From Candidatus Paracaedibacteraceae bacterium (GTDB lineage: Bacteria; Pseudomonadota; Alphaproteobacteria; Paracaedibacterales; Paracaedibacteraceae): a stretch of DNA of 64,000 bases. The notes under the pieces were generated by a model. That model saw nothing but the letters and a program-made list of their open reading frames with translations. It was not told the origin of the DNA and did not search any database. Positions within the stretch are counted from its first letter, which is position 1. Each line of letters starts with the position of its first letter. Shown piece by piece: positions 9,631-18,900 of this stretch. The position numbers were made by a program, and so were the translations under genes. Location: positions 1 to 64,000 of the forward strand of contig JAHBYH010000003.1 of NCBI GenBank assembly GCA_019636055.1, written 5' to 3'.

Positions 9631-10503
9631 TTAGTTGCGTGGCATATCTCGGTGATCAATACGTGTATTGAAATTTAATTCTTTAAGCCACGCCCCCACG
9701 TGCTCGACCATAAAAACTGATCGATGTTGTCCACCAGTACAACCACAAGCAATAGTTATGAATTTTCCTAAATCCACCTTTTTGAAATTAAAAAGAGTCA
9801 TCTTAATAAGCGATTTCATACTGATAGAATAATCTTGCCAATTGGGATCACGTTCAATAAATTCTTGAACTTCTAAATCTTTTCCAGTTAATGCTGAGCA
9901 TGTTCTGTCGTAATGGGGATTTGGTAAGAAACGCCCATCAAAGACAAGGTTAGCTTCTTTAGGAATTCCCATTCGATAAGAAAAAGATATCAATCTGACT
10001 AACGGCAGCTTTTCTCCGGTTACATCGAAATAATGCTCTATCATACTCTCAAGAATCTCTGCCGAAAGTGTAGTTGTCTCGATCGCGATCGTTGCATACT
10101 GGCGCAAATAACTTATTAGAGCAAATTGTTCCTTTAGCTGATTGAGATCCTTTTCAGAATTACTTAGCCCTTCCCCCAATAGCTCGTACAAATCATCAAT
10201 AAGACATAGAAATGTTAGATTGTTGCTGCTACGAGTAAAATTTATTTTTTGCTCAACAAACTTCTCTCTAATATTGATCAGCTCTCTATTAAGCGTAAGG
10301 CTAATAACCAAGTGGTCAGCTGAAGGGTGGCCTAATTGTAAAAATAGCTCCTGAGTACTGCAGTTCTTGATAATGCTATACCCGATTGCTTCTAATTTCT
10401 TTAAAGCAATCTCTTGTTTTAGCCCAGGCATGGCAGCCATAATAATTATTTTTTGCTCCATTCCTTTTACCCCATGAGGTGGCTTAACAATTATTTTAGC
10501 CAT
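9631..10503 (-). CDS. RapZ-like protein with a degenerate P-loop
   Basis: The C-terminal half carries clear RapZ (YvcJ) signatures: SFSYRMGIPKEANLVFDGRF, LPNPHYDR, LTGKD and ACGCTGGQHRSV. Standard RapZ is a nucleotide-binding adaptor that in enterobacteria controls GlmZ RNA and senses glucosamine-6-phosphate through its C-terminal domain. Here the N-terminal Walker A GxSGxGKS is replaced by AAMPGLKQ (about residues 23-30), so ATP/GTP binding is probably lost. It converges on PKS 1 with a 23-base gap and sits inside the segment flanked by the inverted repeat. That is an unusual place for rapZ, which more often accompanies PTS or HPr kinase genes. Met15 is an alternative start. Function here is unknown; family confidence is high. 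Confidence 0.85.
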   Translation of the reverse strand: MAKIIVKPPHGVKGMEQKIIIMAAMPGLKQEIALKKLEAIGYSIIKNCSTQELFLQLGHPSADHLVISLTLNRELINIREKFVEQKINFTRSSNNLTFLCLIDDLYELLGEGLSNSEKDLNQLKEQFALISYLRQYATIAIETTTLSAEILESMIEHYFDVTGEKLPLVRLISFSYRMGIPKEANLVFDGRFLPNPHYDRTCSALTGKDLEVQEFIERDPNWQDYSISMKSLIKMTLFNFKKVDLGKFITIACGCTGGQHRSVFMVEHVGAWLKELNFNTRIDHRDMPRN

Positions 10504-10631
10504 ACTCTGATTTCAATATGACGCATAATCCTAAAGATTTCTTTAACAACGCCTTGCTTCTGTTAAGCATTTTTTATCTATTTTTTGCCACAATATATAA
10601 AGGATAGGTATTCACTTAACCGAGAAAATTA

Positions 10632-11648
10632 ATGGATGATCAAGCATTATTAAATGTAACAAAGCCTATTTTAAAGGAATGTTGTGGCTCTGAGCCCATC
10701 TCAATAAAGTCTTTAGCTAAAACTTATCACAGCGCTACATTTTTACTTATCACTGAAGACGGAAGTAAAGTTATTCTAAAAACTCATAATCTTTCTTATC
10801 TTTGTGCAGCTTATGTTTTGTCTGTGCAACAAATTTTGAACCATCTAGAGTACCAAAATCAGCTCATTAATAATGTAAGGGATCTAACCCGATCACCTGG
10901 CATGAAAACAGTTTTTGGAAAAACTGTTTTCGAAGAAGACGGAATATGTTTTTCTCTCTACGATTTTGTCGAAGGCCAAGAGTATGATGTAAATGACCTG
11001 AATGAAAAGCAAAAATTACAAGTCATAGAGTTATTATCCAAAATACATAAAATTCCTGTTGATAGTATTGATCCTATCTTCTTAGAACAAAAAAAAATAT
11101 ATGGCCTCAATCTCGTACGCCCTCTTGAAAACAAGAATAAGATTATGAATGGCTTGTCTCAAGCTAGTCTTCTTTTTAAGGATAAGGAAACACTTGAGAT
11201 TTTAAATAACAAATTTGCATCATTAAATCTCAAAGACTTTTTTATTGATCAGTTATCGGGGGATGACATTGTCTTTGCCCATAATGATATTAAACCAAAG
11301 AATATCTTATGGATGTCTGAGGAAATATTCTCTTTAATTGATTGGGAAGCTGTTTATTTATTTCCTAGGACGATAGACGTAGTTGAAACTGTTGCAAGCT
11401 TTTCTATGGTAAAGAAGCAGGATAATTACGATATTGATACACGGTTATATAAGAAATTAATTAGATGTTATGAAGCGTTTAGTGGGGTATCTTTAAAAAT
11501 CCAAGAGAACGATATTTTAATTTCTGTTCTAAGACAATTATTTTGGATGTCAAAATGTTTTGAAGGTCAGAACTATGAGGCAGCAAAAGATGCTTGGTAT
11601 AAATTGGCTGCTTTGACGAATAGTTTTGAGGAACTCAAATATGGCTAA
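10632..11648 (+). CDS. APH/choline-kinase-fold phosphotransferase
   Basis: This 338-residue protein has the catalytic signature of the aminoglycoside phosphotransferase/choline kinase superfamily: AHNDIKPKNIL (His217, Asp219, Asn224), followed by LIDWE (Asp237), the metal-binding Asp. An N-terminal kinase lobe with VILKTHN fits ATP binding. The substrate cannot be read from sequence. It could phosphorylate the cluster product or a head group, or confer self-protection. Its last 8 bases overlap the start of the MFS gene, so the two are probably co-translated. Both lie between the inverted-repeat arms and would flip together. Confidence 0.8.
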   Translation: MDDQALLNVTKPILKECCGSEPISIKSLAKTYHSATFLLITEDGSKVILKTHNLSYLCAAYVLSVQQILNHLEYQNQLINNVRDLTRSPGMKTVFGKTVFEEDGICFSLYDFVEGQEYDVNDLNEKQKLQVIELLSKIHKIPVDSIDPIFLEQKKIYGLNLVRPLENKNKIMNGLSQASLLFKDKETLEILNNKFASLNLKDFFIDQLSGDDIVFAHNDIKPKNILWMSEEIFSLIDWEAVYLFPRTIDVVETVASFSMVKKQDNYDIDTRLYKKLIRCYEAFSGVSLKIQENDILISVLRQLFWMSKCFEGQNYEAAKDAWYKLAALTNSFEELKYG

Positions 11649-12903
11649 CTCAACGAGCGTTTTAGAGTACATTTCCCGCAGAATAAGTTTTTATTCCAAA
11701 GTATCTGGGAGCTACTTTCCTTTACTCCTTGGTCACCTGATATTTATACTTTCTGGAAAAATTATTCTCTTAAGCGCAATTATTTACTTTTTTGAAGATA
11801 CTAAATCACTTGAGTTTTTAATAATGATTAGCATATACGGCTATTTACCGGCTCTTGTCATTCTATGGTGTCTCATTCCCCTTCTTCGTTTCCTGCGGAT
11901 TAAAACGACACTAATCTTGACCAGTGTATTGATGATTTTTGGTATATTACTTTTAGCATACATCTCTACCTCTCTTAAAAGCTATTTGCATTCTTCAGTT
12001 GCGACTCTATGTTTAATTTTGATCTTTTCAAACGTTGAAAATGTTATGTTTGATCGACTGTGTTCGCTTTTCACAAAATCCATACAAAAGAAAATTGCCA
12101 TAAGTCTTAATAGACAAGCTAATTATATCGGCTATTTTCTATCGCCGATTATAACAGGATGCTTTCTAAGTTTCCTAACATTTCAACAGCTTCTCTTGGT
12201 ACAGGTTTTATTTATCCTGCCCTTAATATTTTTCACCTACACCAGTAAAACCTGCGACGTTTTTCCATCCACTCGCTCTCTAGCAGAATATAATGTTAAG
12301 GAAGTGATTACATCAAAGATTGATTATCTCTTTTATTACTTTCTTTTTACTCTCTCTTTTATTTGGCTCAATATAGTTAATGTTTCAGCAATACCCTTCT
12401 TAAAACTTTCATTTAGTAACATTGATGTTGGTATTCTCTTGTCTCTATCGGGCTTTGGCGGGGTATTAGGCAACGGGATTTTCTTTAACAAAAATCAATT
12501 AAACAAGGTTTTTCATTCTAATTATAACTTTGCGTATTTGACTGCTTTGTCTGTGATCGTATTAGGATGGATAAACATTAGTTTTATTTTACTTGGATTA
12601 ATATTTTTTATTGGGGGATTTTGCTCTTCTTATTGTTTTGCATCCGCCCAGCACTTCTTCCAAGATAATATAAATCAGAATAAACTTACAAAAGTATTCA
12701 TGGTACGAAATATTCTAAGCTCTTTGACAATTATACTGATAACTTTAATGACCGGTTTTCTCTCAACACCCATTTTGAAGAATTTAGCTTCGCACTTTAC
12801 AACAGATTTCGGACTAGAAAAAGCTTTCTTCTTTTTCTTTACCTTAATAGGAAGCAGTTCGTTTATTATGCTCGCTGTCCTAAAACATAGAAAAGCCTTT
12901 TAA
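11641..12903 (+). CDS. MFS-like membrane transporter, probable exporter
   Basis: The 420-residue protein is strongly hydrophobic, with roughly twelve predicted membrane segments and glycine-rich turns such as SGFGGVLGNG, in line with the major facilitator superfamily. ATG 11641 is preferred because GAGGA lies 8 bases upstream, inside the end of the kinase gene; a TTG at 11626 is possible. The ATGGCTAA overlap with the kinase stop suggests translational coupling. In a biosynthetic cluster an MFS protein most often exports the product, but the specificity is inferred from context only. The gene converges on PKS 2 with a gap of about 37 bases. Confidence 0.72.
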   Translation: MANSTSVLEYISRRISFYSKVSGSYFPLLLGHLIFILSGKIILLSAIIYFFEDTKSLEFLIMISIYGYLPALVILWCLIPLLRFLRIKTTLILTSVLMIFGILLLAYISTSLKSYLHSSVATLCLILIFSNVENVMFDRLCSLFTKSIQKKIAISLNRQANYIGYFLSPIITGCFLSFLTFQQLLLVQVLFILPLIFFTYTSKTCDVFPSTRSLAEYNVKEVITSKIDYLFYYFLFTLSFIWLNIVNVSAIPFLKLSFSNIDVGILLSLSGFGGVLGNGIFFNKNQLNKVFHSNYNFAYLTALSVIVLGWINISFILLGLIFFIGGFCSSYCFASAQHFFQDNINQNKLTKVFMVRNILSSLTIILITLMTGFLSTPILKNLASHFTTDFGLEKAFFFFFTLIGSSSFIMLAVLKHRKAF

Positions 12904-12940
12904 TACCTTAGACTTATTGATTAGCATTGACAGTCAATAA

Positions 12941-15900
12941 TTATAGTTTCTTTCTTATAAACGTTTTATCGGCTTTTCCTACCCATTCAGGTATTTTTTC
13001 CACAACATAAAACCCAGATTTCAAATAAAGACTTAAAGCATCACTTCCTAATGTCCCCCCAATAAACTCTTTACAATTTTGCCGCTTCAAGTAATCCGTA
13101 AAACTATCAAATAAAATTTTACTGACATTTGTTCCTCTAAAGTTGCTATCAATCCATGCAGAAGTCCCAACGCCATAAGACATAACGTGGTAACCCATTG
13201 CCCCCCCAACGATAGAATTATTATGGCCAGAGGTTATATAAATCGCAAAATCTATGGGATGTCCTTCAAAGTAATGAGAATTAATACTTGCCATTTCTTT
13301 AAGAAGCATTCCTTTAATAAGGCCATCATCACTCACAAAAAGAATATCTTCATCTCTTTCAGCTGCTCCCTTTAATTGTGCAATATTTTTTCTCAGGAGA
13401 AATAAATCATAGGGGACAGGAAAATTTGGAAGGATTTTTACCAACTCAAATCCCTGCTTCTCAAAGAAAACAGGATGTTGGTAATTGAATAAATCAAGTT
13501 GAATTGTGTCGCATCCTTCGTTGAAAACGTGGGTTTCAAATGCCTTAAATAACCTATTTGCAATTCCTTGCTTGCGGTAATCTTTACGAACCCACAGAGC
13601 ATTTATCGATGCTGTTTTTTTATCCTCATAAACAGATATTGTCCCTACCAATCCAGCAACAGTTGCGTTGGTTTTTTTGTCCTGAAAAATAAAGGTGAGA
13701 TCTTGTTCATGGGTCTTTCTTAGTAAGATCTCATTGTAACTATTTAAACCACTTTTAATTAAATCTTTTGTTGTTTTACTGACAGGTGATTCAAAATGAA
13801 TTTTGAAATCATTTTCGTCTCGTGTTTTAGAGGTGGATTCTGTAATAATGCTCCCTATGCTTGGAGCTGCATGTTCAGTAAAATTACTCTGAATAAATGA
13901 CGCCAATGAATTAATGGTATTATAGGTATAGATGTCTTTTATTGTTATCGTAACCATATCCTTCATTTCTTTATTAATTATATGGGCAAATTCAGCTGCC
14001 ATTAAGGAATTATTCCCCAATTCAAAGAAATTTTTGTCATAGTCATTTTCCGATATCCCAACTGCGACAAGACGTTTCAAATAACTGGCTAAAAGTATAC
14101 TTAAAGACTGAATTTTCTTTTCAATTGAGATGGATGAATTTGTTAATGACAACATTTCCTGAGACAAAGGCTGTTGCCCCCCTAAATTAGGGCTTAGGAT
14201 TTGAAGGAGAGCGGGCATTGCTTGGCCAAGATTAAGGGTTGACCAATTGATGTCAGCGACCATGTATTGAGATAACGAAGTGTTCAGACAATGCGAGAGC
14301 GCATTAAGCGAATGCTTGATCGAAAGCCGTTGGATACCGGGATCGAACTTTTGCACGGTATTGGCCATTCCTACATCAGCCCAAGGACCCCAGTTAATAC
14401 TTAAGACAGGTAAATCATGGGTGTGTCGATAATAGGCTAATGAATCAAGATACGCATTGGCTGCGGCATAATTACTTTGACCTAAGGATCCCACCATACT
14501 TGCAACAGACGAGAAGAGTATAAAGAAGTCCAGAGGCAGGTTAGCGCTCAATTCATGTAAATGCCACGCTCCCATTGCCTTGCCTGACAAGACTTTTTCG
14601 AACACAGACCATTCTTGATTCATCAACAATCGATCGTCTAGCACGCCTGCTGCATGAATAATACCTTTGATGGGGGGGGTGACTGTTCCATGTTCAGAAA
14701 GCACAGAAGCTAAAGCATCTCGATCGGCCACATCGACAGTTCTTGTCGTGATCGTAACACCCTGTGATTGCCAATCAGCAATCTTAGCTGTCGCTTGATC
14801 ATGAGGGGAGCGACGACCGAGCAAGGTTAGATGTTTTGCCCCTTTGCTGATTAGCCATCCGGCAACTTCTAATCCTAGAGCACCCAAGCCCCCGGTAATG
14901 ACATAGCTTGCCTTAGAATCAATAACTAAAGGTTTTCCGCCCACGGTATCTTTAACCCGATCTAAGCGCGGCACATAACGGATCCCCTCGCGATAGGCTA
15001 CTTCTCCTTCGCCGTCACGGCGTTCTAGTTCGTTTAAGACAATCCCGGCTTGTTGCGTTATGTCTTGTGTTCCGTCTAGATCTAAGCGGGAGCAGTGTAA
15101 GTCCGGATGTTCCAGGGCAATCACTTTACTCATCCCTAACAGGAGCGCTGCGGCAAGATTCGTCATTTTTCCAATCGGTTGTGCGTCGGCTGTTAAGACC
15201 CAAAGAACAGGTTCTTGATTCTCTTGTACCAAAGATTGAACAAGGTGTAATAATCCGGCCGTTTGATGCTTCAGATCTGATAGTGTCGTCGTTGCTTGAT
15301 CCAGACCTAAACCATAAATAACCCCGGACAGCGGTTCTTCCTTGACGAGATCAGAAATTGCCGACAAGACCGACTCTTTGCTATCCAATACATCTTCGTT
15401 AAGGGTAAGGCATGATATTCCCTTTGCCTTGAGGAGAGACCCGACTTCTTGCATTAAAGGATGATCGCCAATCAGTAACCAACGTCTGCTCAACGCTTCT
15501 CTTGTCGCACTTGAGTTTAGCTCGTGGGGGAGCCATTGCAGCCCATAGAACCAGTCAGGATCGACATAATTATCCTGATGACGGCGTGCTTCATCCAGAA
15601 CAGGCGCCCAATACCGTTGCCGGTCAAAGGCGTAGGTTGGCAGATCTAATTTGCGCCGATGATAGGGAGCATCAATACCTGCCCAGTCTATTTCAACGCC
15701 AGCAATGTACAAATTAGAGAGACTCTCCGTCAACATTTGCCAGTCCGACTCTTTCTCTGATAATGAGGCTACCCATATGGTGTGGTTGTCACCTGGCACA
15801 CAGAGTTGCCCCAAGGTAGTCAAGACAGGGGACGGTCCTGCTTCAATAAAGGCCGTACATCCTTCAGCTTCTAATGTTTGAATGCTGGCTTCAAACTGAA

Positions 15901-18900
15901 CCGCTTGACGCAGATGGTTAACCCAGTAATCTGCGGTCGGGGCTTCGAACATGACGGTACCTGTCACATTCGAGACTAAACCGAGTTGTGGTGCCTTATA
16001 CGCAATAGCTGCGGCTATGGTTTTAAACGCCTCGAGAACTGGATCCATCAACGAAGAGTGGAAGGCATGTGACACTTCCAGTTGTTGAGCTTTCAGTTTT
16101 TTACTCTTGGCGAGTGTCACGACCTTATGGATCTCGTCCAAGGTCCCGGAAATCACCCGTTGCTTTGGACCATTAACAGCGGCTAAGTCAATGTTAGCAT
16201 TTGACTCTTGAATGAGTGCCGTTAAGGTTTCTTCATCAACCTGAAGTGCTGCCATCCCGCCGCCAGCCGGCAAGGATTGCATTAGGCGGCCACGGGCAGC
16301 AATTAATTTTAGACCATCTCTTAGTGACATCACGCCCGCTATAACCGCAGCCACATATTCCCCAACACTATGCCCCATGACATATGTGGGTTGGATGCCC
16401 CAACTTTGCCACATTTTAAACAGGGCGTATTCAAGAGCAAAAAGACACGGTTGAGTGTATTGAGTTTGATGAATTGCTTCCTTATCTTCCCATAACACAT
16501 TGAGCAGAGGTTTATCCAAATGTTCTATGAGAAGATTAGCGCATTCATCTAAAGCGTCTTTAAAGACGGGACTTGTTTCATACAACGCTTTGCCCATCCC
16601 CACATACTGGGATCCTTGACCGGTGAATAAAAATGCGACCTTATGATTATTCAGAGCTGTTCCTTGAATAAAGTCTCTGGTCTTGAGTTTATTGACTATG
16701 TCTTCAACTGTCTGTCCGATGACAGCAACACGGTGGCCAAAGTGAGCCCGTCCGGTGTTGGCAGTATAACAAACATCCCCAATATCAAACTCAGGATGAG
16801 TGAACAGATATGCCTGATAGGACTCCGTCAGCGCTTTAAGAGACGCTTCTGATTTTGCAGACAGCGTTAAGATATGATCATGGCGATCGATCTCATTGAT
16901 TGTTTTAGGGGATTGTGGAGCCTCTTCTAAGATTACATGGGCATTCGTGCCTGTAAAGCCAAACGAGCTGACGGCAGCTCGACGCGGTTTGTCTCCACGT
17001 TGCCAAGGAATCAGGCCCGTTGCAACTTGAGCCGGGATACGATCTAACTCAATTAAAGGATTCACTGTTTGGAAATGAAGGTTGCCCGGAATCTTTTCGT
17101 TTTGCAAGGATAAAACCACTTTAATGAGACCGGCCATACCGGCTGCGGCTTCTAGGTGGCCAATATTACTCTTAACGGATCCCAAGATCAGGGGTTTCTG
17201 TCTGCCACCGCCATAGACTTCTGCAATAGAATGGACTTCAATCGGATCACCCAACGGCGTCCCCGTACCATGGGCTTCGATGTAGTCGATATCCGTTCCC
17301 TTTAAGTTACTTTTTTGGAGAGCTTCTGTAAATACCTCGACTTGAGCGCGACCATTGGGTGCCGTAAAGCCATTGCTGGCGCCATCCTGATTGACAGCTG
17401 TGCCCTTAATCACGGCTAAAATACGATCGCCATCCCGTTCAGCATCTGCAAGGCGCTTGAGAATCAACACACCACATCCTTCTGAGCGAACATAGCCATT
17501 GGCATTCACATCAAAAGTCTGACATCGCCCTGTTGGAGAGAGCATCCCCGCTTTACTCAAAGCAACCGTTAAGTCCGGTGCTAAAACAAGATTAACAGCG
17601 CCGGCTATGGCCAAATCACATTCTCCATCCCGTAGGTCATCACAAGCATGATACAGAGCTACCAGAGAAGATGAACAGGCGGTATCAATGGTCAAGGCTT
17701 CACCACGCGTTCCCAGCACATAAGCCAACCTTCCGGCATCCGCGCTCAGCGCTGTTCCTGTCCCAAGATAGGCATTAAGGCTTTCATTTGTTTTTTGTTG
17801 GAGTAACAAGTTTGAATAATCGGAGGTCGACGCCCCAATGAGAATTGCTGTATGGCTTTCCTTCAACTGCTGCGGATTAATCCCCGCATTTTCCAAGGCT
17901 TTCCACGTTGTCTCGAGCAGAAGGCGTTGTTGCGGGTCCATCATCTCAGCTTCACGAGGACTGATACCAAAGAAGGCCGCATCAAAAAGATCGACATCAT
18001 CAATAAAACCACCCCAACGGGTATTCATCTTTCCGGGTATTGTAGGATCGGGATCATAATAGGCATCAAGATCAAAGCGTTCGGAGGGAATGTCTCTGAT
18101 CCCGTCTCGACCATCTTGAAGAAGGTCCCAAAACTCTTTGAGATCCGCCCCACCAGGTAAACGACAACCAATCCCTATTATCGCTATTGGTTCTTTGGAT
18201 GCTTGGGTGATTTTCTGGGCATGAAGCGACTTTGCTGTTGTCAAATATTCTGCTAATTTTACTGGCGTGGGGTAGTCCCATAACAGCACAGGAGATAACT
18301 CTACGCCACACCATTCGCTTAACTCGCTACAGAATTGAGCCGCCAAGAGAGAGGTAAAGCCATAGTTGGCAAAAGAATCTTGTCCTGTAACTAATGGCAG
18401 ATCAAAGCTTTGTTTGATCCAATCTTGTATCCACATTAATATGTCAACGGAATCTTTCGAAACCAGAGGCATTTTGTTCCTGTTTTGAATTTTCGGCGCT
18501 TGCCATTCTGCTTGAATACGCAACTCTCCATTCAGCAGCATTGACTGGGTTAATTTTCGCTGTACCTTACCACTTGACGTTTTTGGTAAACTCGCCCGTT
18601 GAATGAGAATAATCCGTTGAACAAACACCTCATGAGCTTGCGAAATGGCTTGGCGAATTGCTGCAAAGATAGACTCGAAGTCCTTTATGTGACGTTTAAC
18701 TTCTTGAACAATGACAAGTTCAGATCCCTTGTCGGTATCAATCGTAAAGGCAGCAGCGGCATTATTAATTAGGTCTTCATGGCTTTCTGCAGTGGTATGT
18801 TCAAAGTCTTGCGGATAATAGTTACGACCACCGATAATAATTAGGTCTTTAAGACGCCCTGTAACATAAACATGACCATGATTATCGACCCAGCCTAAGT

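Noticed and set aside
4064..18136. Inverted repeat as the ends of a transposon
   Set aside because: The arms are coding KS-AT-KR modules, and no transposase, recombinase or target duplication is present at their edges.
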